Origin: JALYNX01 sp044867525
Lineage (GTDB): Bacteria > Actinomycetota > Acidimicrobiia > Spongiisociales > ZC4RG35
DNA: 15,657 nt
Reading direction: 5' to 3'
NCBI GenBank assembly: GCA_044867525.1
Contig: JBIOVB010000077.1
Coordinates: forward strand, 1 to 15,657
Shown: one piece after another, positions 1 through 5,981 of the stretch
Layout of the letters: each line of letters starts with the position of its first letter
How positions within the stretch are numbered: the first letter of the stretch is position 1
The notes under the pieces: generated by a model
Seen by the model: only the letters and a program-made list of their open reading frames with translations
Told to the model about the DNA's origin: nothing
The model's database searches: none
Made by a program: the position numbers and the translations under genes

Positions 1-104
1 CCGGACGTCTTGCGCTCGTTGCCGGCGAACTCCGCGAACGTGAAACGTGCGCCGTCCGCACTGATCTGAGCCAAGAGCTCAGTCGGACTCCCCGTTCTAG
101 ACAA
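1..104 (-). CDS. Possible truncated start of an unidentified gene
   Basis: An open frame runs leftward off the window edge. From about position 75 to the edge the codons are strongly GC-ending and read ELLAQISADGARFTFAEF followed by AGNERKTS, which looks like real protein. A TTG at 102-104 is the nearest in-frame start-like codon; a second TTG inside the first L-L pair is also possible. Upstream of 104 the frame stays open but becomes arginine-rich and unconvincing. I do not recognise the family. No clear Shine-Dalgarno sequence is visible. Only about 34 codons can be seen, so function and start are both open. Confidence 0.3.
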   Translation of the reverse strand, partial: MSRTGSPTELLAQISADGARFTFAEFAGNERKTS

Positions 105-545
105 CTGGCTCGCCCATGACCTGCGCCGCAATCCGACTGGCCCTTGGTACCGACACCGCAGCCCCGTCACGACCTGTCCACATCATTGAGAGGCGTCGTG
201 GGTCGGTGCATCCCCGTTGAGGTTTTTAGCTGATAACACCACTAAGAGGACGCCGCCTGATTGGGGCAGCTGACGGTGTTTGGAACCCTTGGCCCCCTCG
301 CCTTCAAAGTTCTTGCCTGTTTGACGCACCCTGTGATCTGCCATTTACCTCCTCCGGTATTCCGTCGCCGGAGAGCCGGATCCATCTGACCACGCGCCTC
401 CCTGCGAAGCGATCCCCACAAATGGTGGAGGAGGTGGACCACGACCATGGATGCCTGGGCGACCGGTCCACCCGGAGGCGGTAAATGTTGAAGCGACGCA
501 ACGCACCTTCTTGGGGAGTTCACTGGTTCGCGAGACGCCGTAAGA
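105..545. other. Long stretch without a convincing gene
   Basis: I see no ORF with coherent codon usage or recognisable protein here. Frames of 50-110 codons exist on both strands, but they are rich in arginine, proline and serine and look like noise. The stretch lies on the 3' side of the tRNA-Ala gene, where integrated elements normally sit. No integrase, insertion-sequence end or copy of the tRNA 3' end was found. It may be decayed or foreign DNA, or it may carry an RNA or control region I cannot recognise. Confidence 0.4.
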
Positions 546-572
546 AAGCACCTCGCTGCAAATGAGGTGCTT
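546..572 (-). terminator. Hairpin, probable terminator downstream of the tRNA
   Basis: This is a perfect 9-bp inverted repeat (AAGCACCTC / GAGGTGCTT) with a 9-nt loop. Read on the minus strand, the second arm runs into TTTCTTA, a short T-rich tail that fits a Rho-independent terminator. It lies about 100 nt beyond the 3' end of the minus-strand tRNA-Ala, so it could end that transcript. On the plus strand there is no T tract, which argues for minus-strand function. Confidence 0.5.
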
Positions 573-675
573 CGAGGCAAAGTCGTGTGGGCCGCCTGTG
601 GAGCGCCATCCCGCGGAACCGTGATTCCGATGAGCGCGTTGCGCGGCCATAAACAGCTCTGACCAGGGTGTTTTG

Positions 676-749
676 TGGAGCTGGGGGGATTTGAACCCCC
701 GACTTCCTCGTTGCGAACGAGGTGCTCTGCCAGGCTGAGCTACAGCCCC
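676..749 (-). tRNA. tRNA-Ala (anticodon CGC)
   Basis: The minus strand folds into a complete cloverleaf. The acceptor stem GGGGCTG/CAGCTCC contains a G3:U70 pair, the main alanine identity element. The D arm, the anticodon stem CCTCG/CGAGG and the T arm GGGGG-TTCAAAT-CCCCC are all present. The anticodon loop TTCGCAA gives anticodon CGC, which reads the codon GCG. The discriminator base is A, and the CCA tail is not encoded. The gene is 74 nt long. Translating this strand gives the familiar false peptide AVAQPGRAPRSQRG, a common annotation artefact over tRNA genes. Confidence 0.96.
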
Positions 750-762
750 TTGCGGGTGACGA

Positions 763-768
763 ATTGTA
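763..768 (-). promoter_or_regulatory. Candidate -10 box for tRNA-Ala
   Basis: TACAAT on the minus strand ends 13 nt before the first base of the tRNA. It matches the TATAAT consensus at 5 of 6 positions. The hexamer 17 nt upstream (GTGGCC) is a poor -35 element. The box directly follows the hairpin that ends the preceding operon. Confidence 0.45.
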
Positions 769-787
769 CCGAGGGGTGACTCCTCGG
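769..787 (-). terminator. Hairpin after the translin gene
   Basis: CCGAGG and CCTCGG form a perfect 6-bp stem with a 7-nt loop. It begins 8 nt after the stop codon of the last gene of the plsY-to-translin operon. There is no long T tract, as is usual for hairpin terminators in GC-rich actinobacteria. It sits just upstream of the candidate tRNA -10 box, so it may insulate the tRNA from operon read-through. Confidence 0.45.
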
Positions 788-795
788 CCACCCGG

Positions 796-1404
796 TCAAT
801 CGCGGGCCAGATCCTGACGCAGCCGCTCCTGGATCACGGTGGCGGTGAGGTCGGATCTGGAGCGCTCGACCAGCGCCCTCGCCACGTCCGTGGTCCGTCG
901 CAGCCCGTTGGTCATGCCGTCCGGGTAGTCGATCTCGGCAAGCAGGTCGACGATGCCGTCCATGGCCTCCAAGGAAGACTCCGCGGTGGTGACATCACCG
1001 GCGCGAAGGAGGTCGAGCATGCGCCGTCGCATCTCGCCGACCGCCTCGCCCAGCCCATGGAGAAAGGGCACCGGGTCGACGCCGAGTTCTACGAAACCTG
1101 GAATCGGCTCGCCTTTGAACAGGGCCTCCGTGATCCGGGCCTCGGTGTACTCCTTGGCGGCATCGGCCACGAACCCCGAGTGGAGCAGGTCCGGGTGCTC
1201 CTGCAACCTCTCGGCGATGGCCGAGTACTGCGCCCCCGCCTCTTCGATCAGTGCGGCGGCGCCCTCCCACTCCTGGCGGTGGAGAGCACGGATGGCGTTG
1301 GCCGATGCCCTGATCACGAGCCGGGATCCAGAGAACCCGGCCTCCCGGGCGGAGAAGCGGGCGTCGAGAACCGCCCTGGCGTCGGCAGTGAAGTCGAAGT
1401 CCAT
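796..1404 (-). CDS. Translin-family protein, putative nucleic-acid-binding
   Basis: This 202-residue, mostly helical protein resembles the bacterial and archaeal translin/TRAX-like family. Family signs are a helix with IRALHRQEWEGAAALIEEA near residues 35-55, AKEYTEARI in the middle, a GLGEAVGEMRRRMLDL segment that parallels the family's GLxDLxGELRR motif, and a closing LRRTTDVARALVERSRSDLT stretch. Eukaryotic translin and TRAX bind RNA or single-stranded DNA, and TRAX supplies RNase activity. The role of the bacterial proteins is not established. I chose the ATG at 1402-1404 because an upstream extension in the same frame would overlap the preceding gene and reads as arginine-rich noise. The gene begins 5 nt after the sepX-like gene and is the last of the operon. 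Its usual neighbours elsewhere are unknown to me, so a link to division or cofactor synthesis is only positional. Confidence 0.75.
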   Translation of the reverse strand: MDFDFTADARAVLDARFSAREAGFSGSRLVIRASANAIRALHRQEWEGAAALIEEAGAQYSAIAERLQEHPDLLHSGFVADAAKEYTEARITEALFKGEPIPGFVELGVDPVPFLHGLGEAVGEMRRRMLDLLRAGDVTTAESSLEAMDGIVDLLAEIDYPDGMTNGLRRTTDVARALVERSRSDLTATVIQERLRQDLARD

Positions 1405-1409
1405 CGCCG

Positions 1410-1850
1410 TCAGTTGGCGATGACTTTGACCTGGGGCTCGTCCCACTCGGTGGGGCGCTCGGAGACGTGGGTCACCTTGAGGCGCCATTGGCGCCGCTGC
1501 TTCATCTGGGCCAAGGCCGCCGCGTAGAGGGCGATCAATGAGTCGACAAACAGGTGCACCAAGAGCAGGGCCATGGAGTTCTGTATCCAGGCGAGCGCCG
1601 CTGTCCCCAGAGCCAGGATGATGAGCACGGCCATGGTCCTGCGTTGCCGGAGCCGGATCACATCACGCTGTCCGACGTCGCCCTTGGTGTAGGGCCGCTT
1701 TTGGACATCGGCAATGAGGTGGGTCCAGCGATCGAACTCTTCGGTGGAATTGAGCGGGGCGTTCTGGCGGTCACCAAACAGAGAGGGGAGGAGATAGACA
1801 CTCCAGATTGCGGCTATCAGCAGCAGGCCGACGATGACGCTAGTTGACAT
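1410..1850 (-). CDS. sepX: Small multi-pass membrane protein, SepX/GlpR-like
   Basis: This 146-residue protein has an N-terminal membrane segment (about residues 5-24, ending in the pattern YLLPSLF). A charged linker with an RLRQRR cluster follows, then two close hydrophobic segments (about 73-88 and 92-114) and a basic QRRQWR tail. That layout matches SepX of Streptomyces and GlpR of corynebacteria. Those membrane proteins are encoded next to galU and a gephyrin-like moeA and help organise division and polar growth; corynebacterial GlpR is the membrane partner of Glp. Here galU and moeA lie just upstream, which supports the call more than sequence identity does, since the family is poorly conserved. 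It has a 62-bp gap upstream and its own candidate promoter. The assignment rests on topology and context. Confidence 0.65.
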   Translation of the reverse strand: MSTSVIVGLLLIAAIWSVYLLPSLFGDRQNAPLNSTEEFDRWTHLIADVQKRPYTKGDVGQRDVIRLRQRRTMAVLIILALGTAALAWIQNSMALLLVHLFVDSLIALYAAALAQMKQRRQWRLKVTHVSERPTEWDEPQVKVIAN

Positions 1851-1878
1851 TCCCTACGATCGACTCCGTCCAGGTGCG

Positions 1879-1908
1879 AGCGTAGTGCAGGCACCCCCGC
1901 TCATTCAA
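1879..1908 (-). promoter_or_regulatory. Candidate promoter for the sepX-like gene
   Basis: On the minus strand TTGAAT (1903-1908) and TACGCT (1879-1884) are separated by 18 bp, a plausible -35/-10 pair. The predicted start would leave a leader of roughly 20 nt before the ATG at 1850. The gap between moaC and this gene is the only sizeable one in the operon, so an internal promoter is reasonable. Confidence 0.4.
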
Positions 1909-1912
1909 CGAC

Positions 1913-2392
1913 TCAAGCTCTCTCCCACGTCCCGGACTTACCCCCGGACTTCTCGAGGAGCCGCACCGACTCGATGCTCACTCCCCGTTCCACGCTCTTC
2001 ACCATGTCGTATATGGCGAGCGATGCTACCGAAACCGCGGTCATGGCCTCCATCTCGACGCCAGTGCGGCCCGTCGTCGAAACCGTAGCAAGCACCCGAA
2101 TTCCATGCCCACTCCGCGTGAGATCGACCTCGACGCCGTTGAGAGGAAGCGGATGGCACAACGGGATCAGGTCGGGGGTCTTCTTGGCCGCCGCAATACC
2201 GGCGATCCGAGCCACCGCAGGGGCGTCGCCCTTGGGGAGCTCACCGGAAAAGAACCGGTCCACCAGGTCCGGTGACATGACGACGATCGCCTCGGCGACC
2301 GCCACCCGATCGGTCACCTCCTTGCTGCCGATGTCGACCATGCGCACCTCGCCTGCCTCGTTGAGATGGGTCATCTCCTTCTCAGATTCCAT
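1913..2392 (-). CDS. moaC: Cyclic pyranopterin monophosphate synthase
   Basis: MoaC converts 3',8-cyclo-7,8-dihydro-GTP, the product of MoaA, into cyclic pyranopterin monophosphate in molybdenum cofactor synthesis. The 159-residue length is normal for the family. Signature stretches are visible: DLIPLCHPL (about 74-82), GVEMEAMTAVSVASLAIYDM (111-130) with the conserved acidic pair, the lysine in MVKS (132), and LLEKSGGKSG near the C terminus. The ATG at 2390-2392 overlaps the end of moeA by 11 bp. A second ATG at 2372-2374 (MTHLNEAGEVRMVDI) aligns equally well with family N termini, but AAGGAG directly abuts it, which is too close to act as its ribosome site. No moaA, moaB/mog, moaD or moaE is in the window. 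Confidence 0.95.
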   Translation of the reverse strand: MESEKEMTHLNEAGEVRMVDIGSKEVTDRVAVAEAIVVMSPDLVDRFFSGELPKGDAPAVARIAGIAAAKKTPDLIPLCHPLPLNGVEVDLTRSGHGIRVLATVSTTGRTGVEMEAMTAVSVASLAIYDMVKSVERGVSIESVRLLEKSGGKSGTWERA

Positions 2393-3614
2393 CCACCCAC
2401 TCCCTCGTCTCCGGCGCCTTGAACAACTCGATGTCCACGCTCTCGCCGGCCTCGATCACCCCCACACCGCGGGGAACCACGGCAAAGGCGTCGGCGGCGG
2501 CAGCGGCCGACAGGACGTTGGAGGATTGCCCACCCGAGCTGACGACGTGAGGGCGCCCATCGGTCACGCCGCTGATCCTCACCCTTACGAACACTGTCTT
2601 CTCGGGATCGGTGACCATTCGCTCCTCGGCCACGGCCGACATCCGGGGTCGCAGGACCCGGGTGGCCCCCTGCAGCCTGAGCAGGGCAGGGCGGAGGAAC
2701 TGCTCGAACGAGACCAGGACCGACACTGGGTTCCCGGGAAGGCCGAAGAAGAGGGCGCTGCCGACACGTCCGAAGGCGAAGGGCTTGGCGGGCTGAATCG
2801 CCACCTTCCAGAATCCGACTTCGGAGCCCCCCTCCAAGACCAACTTGGTCACGTCGCGGTCTCCCATCGAGACGCCACCGGTGGATACGATGACGTCTGC
2901 CGAGGCCCCGGCCTCATCCAGCGCAGCGCGCAGAGCCTTTGGATCGTCGGGGACGATGCCGAGATCGAACAACTCGACACCGGCTTCAGTGAGCAGAGCC
3001 TTGACCATGGGGCGGTTGGAATCCCGGATCATCCCGGGGCCGAGCGGTCCCCCACCAGGTGGCACCAGCTCGTCACCGGTCGACATGAAGGCCACCCTGG
3101 GGCGGCGATGCACCATCGTCTCGGAGACGTCGATCGTGGCCAGGACCCCGACGTGCATCGGAGTCAACCGCGTCCCCGCCTCGAAGACGGCCGCCCCTTC
3201 GGCTACGTCGCCACCGGATGGCCTCACCGATGTACCCATTTCGACCGCCTCGCGGATCGAGACCTTGTCTCCTCGCGACTCGGTGTCCTCGACCTTGACC
3301 ACGGTGTCCGCGCCCCCGGGCATCGGGGCCCCGGTCATGATCTTCATCGCCTCCCCCACGCCAACCAGTGACGAGGCGACGTGACCGGCGGCGACCTCCC
3401 CGATGACCTTCAGCACCGCGCCCGGCCTGGCGACATCGGACCCTCGAACTGCGTACCCGTCCATTGCCGAGTTGGGGAACGGCGGGACGTCACTCGCCGC
3501 GACCACGTCTTCGGCGAGGACCCTTCCCAGAGCATCCCAGATCGACACCGGTTCGGGCTCGAGAGCCTTGACGCCTTCGAGGACTTCCGCCCGCGCCTGC
3601 TCGAGGGTCTTCAT
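2382..3614 (-). CDS. moeA: Molybdopterin molybdenumtransferase, gephyrin-like (Glp-type)
   Basis: MoeA inserts molybdate into adenylated molybdopterin. The 410-residue protein has the full domain order: an N-terminal region with SAMDGYAVRG (49-58), MTGAPMPGGADTVV (93-106), the MPT-binding core with STGDEL (178-183) and STGGVSMGD (244-252), GLPGNPVS (291-298), and the C-terminal beta domain. Catalytic-type acidic residues (D52, E182, D252) are kept, so it should be enzymatically competent. In Corynebacterium and Streptomyces the homologue next to galU is Glp, which also acts in cell division with the membrane partner GlpR. The sepX/glpR-like gene two positions downstream suggests the same moonlighting here. 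It overlaps galU by 4 bp (ATGA), so translation is coupled. Confidence 0.93.
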   Translation of the reverse strand: MKTLEQARAEVLEGVKALEPEPVSIWDALGRVLAEDVVAASDVPPFPNSAMDGYAVRGSDVARPGAVLKVIGEVAAGHVASSLVGVGEAMKIMTGAPMPGGADTVVKVEDTESRGDKVSIREAVEMGTSVRPSGGDVAEGAAVFEAGTRLTPMHVGVLATIDVSETMVHRRPRVAFMSTGDELVPPGGGPLGPGMIRDSNRPMVKALLTEAGVELFDLGIVPDDPKALRAALDEAGASADVIVSTGGVSMGDRDVTKLVLEGGSEVGFWKVAIQPAKPFAFGRVGSALFFGLPGNPVSVLVSFEQFLRPALLRLQGATRVLRPRMSAVAEERMVTDPEKTVFVRVRISGVTDGRPHVVSSGGQSSNVLSAAAAADAFAVVPRGVGVIEAGESVDIELFKAPETREWVDGI

Positions 3615-4426
3615 GACCGGGGTCGACCGTCCAGCCAGTCGGTGAACTCGGCACCGAACTGGTGCTCTCCGAGCGCCACGGAAGCCTCGAGCAGGCCGAG
3701 CGGGGTGCCCACGTCGAGCAGGTCGACTGCAGCAATATGACCGCGCAGTCGGCCCCGCTTACCCAACTCGTCGATGGCATCGGTGAGCTGGATCTCGCCC
3801 CCGCTCCCCGGGGCGGTCTTCTCCAGGATGGCAAAGACCTCGGGAGTGAACAGATAACGGCCAACCAGCCCGAACCGGGATGGAGCCGCCTCGACTCCCG
3901 GTTTCTCGACCGCGCCTTCCAACAGCAGGTACCCATCCTCGACCGGTGACGCGGGCACCACCACCCCGTACGCCGAGAGGAGGTCGTCGTCCAACTCACG
4001 CAGGCAGACCACCGACGTCGATCCTTCGTTGCTTCCGCCGGCGAGAGACTCCAGAACGTCTCCCCCCGGGCGGACGATGTTGTCGGCGAGCAGGCAGTAG
4101 AAAGGCCGGTCGCCGACCACGTCCGCAGCCTCCTTCACCGCATGGCCCAGCCCCAACGGCTCCTCCTGCACCACGGGGCGGATCTTGATCGACTCCAGGC
4201 CGGGCAGAGCCCCTTCGAGGCTGAAGTGCTGGGCCACCAGATTGCCGACGTCGAGATCGACCACCACCACGGCCTCCCGGGCGCCGGCCCGGGCGGCCTC
4301 TTCTACCGCGTATTGGATCGCGGGGCGGTCGACGACCGTGAGCAGCGCCTTGGGGACCACCCTGGTCGCCGGGCGCATCCTGGTCCCTCTCCCCGCCGCG
4401 GGAATCACTGCCACGTCGATGCTCAT
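3611..4426 (-). CDS. galU: UTP-glucose-1-phosphate uridylyltransferase
   Basis: This enzyme makes UDP-glucose from UTP and glucose 1-phosphate, feeding cell-wall and capsule sugars. The 271-residue nucleotidyltransferase starts with the phosphate-binding loop IPAAGRGTRMRPATRVVPKA (8-27). It has QEEPLGLGHAV (87-97), the metal-site aspartate in LLADN (about 115), EKPGVEAAPSRFGLVGRYLF, and GGEIQLTDAI near the C terminus. It is slightly shorter than the usual 290-300 residues. KALL replaces the more common KEML, and the VTGR-type segment is replaced by VVVDLDVGN. A related sugar-nucleotide transferase is possible, but the GalU class fits best. It overlaps both plsY upstream and moeA downstream by 4 bp. 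Confidence 0.88.
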   Translation of the reverse strand: MSIDVAVIPAAGRGTRMRPATRVVPKALLTVVDRPAIQYAVEEAARAGAREAVVVVDLDVGNLVAQHFSLEGALPGLESIKIRPVVQEEPLGLGHAVKEAADVVGDRPFYCLLADNIVRPGGDVLESLAGGSNEGSTSVVCLRELDDDLLSAYGVVVPASPVEDGYLLLEGAVEKPGVEAAPSRFGLVGRYLFTPEVFAILEKTAPGSGGEIQLTDAIDELGKRGRLRGHIAAVDLLDVGTPLGLLEASVALGEHQFGAEFTDWLDGRPRS

Positions 4427-5031
4427 GCGCTCACTTTCTGCTCACCGCCCGACGTCATCCGCTTGATGTTGCCCCGATGCCGCCAGACGACGAGGGCGAT
4501 GATCAGCGCCACCCACACCAGCGACATACCGGAGACACCCTGCCAGATGAGTATGGGGATGGTTATGACCACGATGACCATCGACCCGATTGACGCGGTC
4601 TTGGTGAGCTTGACCACGATCCCCCAAATCGCGATCTCGATCACCGCGGCCAGCGGGACTGTGAACAACAACACCCCGGCGCCCGTGGCCACACCCTTGC
4701 CTCCTTTGAACCGGTGAAACACCGGGTAGCAATGCCCGATCACGGCGCAGAGCCCCGCGGCATACGCCCAATGTGACTGCGTTGGGTCGGGGATGTCGGA
4801 GGCGAGCCAGCCCAAGGCGGCACCGATTGTCCCCTTCAGCAGGTCGCCGATGAACACCATCGCCGCCGGGACCCGGCCCAGCGTCCTCAGGACGTTTGAA
4901 GTCCCCGGGTTGCCGCTCCCCTCCTCATGGATGTCTACTCCGTGCATCCGGCCCACGATCACGGCGAAGTCGATGCTGCCCACGATGTAGGCCCCGAGCA
5001 GGGCAAGCGGTATGGCCAGGGTGGGCGACAT
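4423..5031 (-). CDS. plsY: Glycerol-3-phosphate acyltransferase PlsY
   Basis: PlsY transfers the acyl group of acyl-phosphate to glycerol 3-phosphate, the first step of phospholipid synthesis at the membrane. The 202-residue polytopic protein shows the family motifs: GSGNPGTSNVLRTLG (38-52), the D-x-x-KG segment near 63-67, and GHCYPVFHRFKGGKGVATG (99-117). Several hydrophobic helices follow. I chose the ATG at 5029-5031 because the frame further upstream is arginine- and serine-rich and unlike PlsY. A TATCAT hexamer lies 8 nt before this ATG, consistent with a leaderless or nearly leaderless message. This is the first gene of the minus-strand operon, divergent from the fmdB-like gene. Confidence 0.94.
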   Translation of the reverse strand: MSPTLAIPLALLGAYIVGSIDFAVIVGRMHGVDIHEEGSGNPGTSNVLRTLGRVPAAMVFIGDLLKGTIGAALGWLASDIPDPTQSHWAYAAGLCAVIGHCYPVFHRFKGGKGVATGAGVLLFTVPLAAVIEIAIWGIVVKLTKTASIGSMVIVVITIPILIWQGVSGMSLVWVALIIALVVWRHRGNIKRMTSGGEQKVSA

Positions 5032-5039
5032 CGGCGCCG

Positions 5040-5045
5040 ATGATA
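5040..5045 (-). promoter_or_regulatory. Candidate -10 box of the plsY operon (leaderless type)
   Basis: TATCAT on the minus strand ends 8 nt before the plsY ATG. It matches TATAAT at 5 of 6 positions. Transcription would begin at or very near the start codon. No Shine-Dalgarno sequence fits in that space. Confidence 0.5.
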
Positions 5046-5084
5046 TTGGCCGCGACCGGAATGGAAGTGAGCATGCCCCGGTTG

Positions 5085-5090
5085 TACGAT
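5085..5090 (+). promoter_or_regulatory. Candidate -10 box for the fmdB-like gene
   Basis: TACGAT on the plus strand lies 31 nt before the ATG at 5122, in the 90-bp region between divergent plsY and this gene. The sequence 17 bp upstream (TGGAAG) is a weak -35. A short leader of about 25 nt would result. Confidence 0.35.
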
Positions 5091-5121
5091 TCTCCCACTC
5101 CCTTCCGGCGGTCAGATCTTC

Positions 5122-5406
5122 ATGCCTACCTACGAATACTTGTGCAAATCGTGCGGTGACACCATCGAGGTGGTCCAGTCCTTCTCGGAAAAGCCTCTCC
5201 GCCGCCACGACACATGCGGTGGCGACCTGCAGAAGGTGTTCCACGCCCGCGGAGTGGTCTTCAAGGGCTCCGGGTTCTACAGCACAGACGCCCGGGCGGC
5301 CAAGACGTCGAGCGAGTCGACATCCAAGAAGAAGAAAGAGTCATCGGACTCCTCCCCGGACAAGACCCCCGCATCTTCGAGCACGACCTCGTCGTCCAGC
5401 GACTGA
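5122..5406 (+). CDS. FmdB-like zinc ribbon protein
   Basis: This is a 94-residue protein of the FmdB/CxxC_CxxC_SSSS regulatory family. The N terminus MPTYEYLCKSCG gives the first zinc knuckle (C8, C11). The second knuckle reads HDTCGG, so the usual first cysteine of a CPxCGG pair appears as histidine, which can still bind zinc. KVFHARGVVFKGSGFYSTD is the conserved second half. The last third is low-complexity serine, lysine and threonine and ends in a run of serines, which gave the family its name. The biochemical role is not known; older links to formamidase and amidase control are indirect. In many actinobacteria this gene is followed by an SAF-domain gene, as here. Confidence 0.88.
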   Translation: MPTYEYLCKSCGDTIEVVQSFSEKPLRRHDTCGGDLQKVFHARGVVFKGSGFYSTDARAAKTSSESTSKKKKESSDSSPDKTPASSSTTSSSSD

Positions 5407-5411
5407 ACCCC

Positions 5412-5430
5412 TTCCCCCGCTCGGGGAGGC
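5412..5430 (+). terminator. Weak hairpin between the fmdB-like and SAF genes
   Basis: TTCCCC and GGGGAG/GGGGAGG face each other across a short GC loop, forming a 6-7 bp stem with one G-T pair. It follows the fmdB-like stop codon by a few bases and has no T tract. It could attenuate read-through, leaving the SAF gene to the promoter hexamer just downstream. Confidence 0.25.
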
Positions 5431-5434
5431 TCCG

Positions 5435-5440
5435 TACCTT
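5435..5440 (+). promoter_or_regulatory. Candidate -10 box of the SAF gene (leaderless type)
   Basis: TACCTT is followed by 6 nt and then the GTG start at 5447. This matches the spacing seen before several other starts in the window and supports the choice of this GTG, which has no well-spaced Shine-Dalgarno sequence. Confidence 0.4.
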
Positions 5441-5446
5441 CGAATA

Positions 5447-5965
5447 GTGCTCTGGTTGCAGACTCCGCCTTGGGGTCGATGGATCGCTGCCATCTTGATC
5501 GCCGTTGGCGCGCTGTGGGTGGAACTGAGACCGGACCCTCTCGTGCCGCACCCGTTCGCCATCACCGACATCGCAGCCGGTGAGGAGATCGGAGAGTGGA
5601 ACAGCCAGACACGGGAGGTCCCCGAAGGGCTCTTCGACTCGGCACCGGCTACCGGGATCGCACTCTTCGACATCCCCGAGGGGGAGCCGATCCTCGCCTC
5701 CATGGTCGGGGACGCGGATACCGGCATCCCCAGCGGATGGTGGCAGTTCGACACGCCCCTGCCCCAGGGCGCCCGGCGAGGGGATGAGGCTCGAGTGGTC
5801 CTGGTCGACAGCGGGGAGAGCGTGGCGGCCGTGGTGGCCGCCGGGGCCAGTGACGACCCGCTGGGCACGGGAACCGGAAGTGTGGCGGTCGGACCGGAGC
5901 ACGCCGCGGAGGTGGCGGCGGCAGCCAGCGAGGGCAGGGTGGCGATCTTGGTTGTGACCCCCTGA
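5447..5965 (+). CDS. SAF-domain membrane-anchored protein
   Basis: The 172-residue protein has one N-terminal membrane helix (about residues 10-26, WGRWIAAILIAVGALWVEL) and an outward SAF-type domain. The segment ITDIAAGEEIGEWNSQTREV through ALFDIPEGEPILASMV is the typical SAF/CpaB core, in which I-P-x-G-E-x-I is characteristic. SAF domains occur in pilus assembly protein CpaB/RcpC, flagellar P-ring chaperone FlgA and antifreeze-like proteins. No pilus genes are nearby, so a pilus role is not supported. The C-terminal part, rich in alanine and valine, ends in EGRVAILVVTP. The GTG at 5447 is preferred; the open frame reaches far upstream, but there it overlaps the fmdB-like gene and reads as noise. 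Confidence 0.7.
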   Translation: MLWLQTPPWGRWIAAILIAVGALWVELRPDPLVPHPFAITDIAAGEEIGEWNSQTREVPEGLFDSAPATGIALFDIPEGEPILASMVGDADTGIPSGWWQFDTPLPQGARRGDEARVVLVDSGESVAAVVAAGASDDPLGTGTGSVAVGPEHAAEVAAAASEGRVAILVVTP

Positions 5966-5969
5966 CCAT

Positions 5970-5975
5970 TACCGT
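5970..5975 (+). promoter_or_regulatory. Candidate -10 box of uppP (leaderless type)
   Basis: TACCGT lies 5 nt after the SAF stop codon and is followed by 6 nt and the GTG start of uppP. Transcription from it would begin at the start codon. Confidence 0.35.
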
Positions 5976-5981
5976 GCCGCC

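Noticed and set aside
422..490. Short plus-strand peptides starting near GGAGG in the gene-poor region (for example a 14-residue one ending PPGGGKC)
   Set aside because: They are tiny, with no partner modification or export genes and no conservation evidence; probably chance.
345..791. 148-codon minus-strand ORF over the tRNA
   Set aside because: Its central peptide is the direct translation of the tRNA-Ala gene, a known artefact; the rest has no coherent protein character.
1974..3371. 465-codon plus-strand ORF
   Set aside because: It lies antisense to moaC and moeA, both of which have full family motifs. Its product is His/Arg/Gly-rich noise typical of the opposite strand of GC-rich genes.
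5012..5446. N-terminal extension of the SAF protein
   Set aside because: It overlaps the well-supported fmdB-like gene in another frame and is arginine/proline noise; the GTG at 5447 is preceded by a suitable -10-like hexamer.
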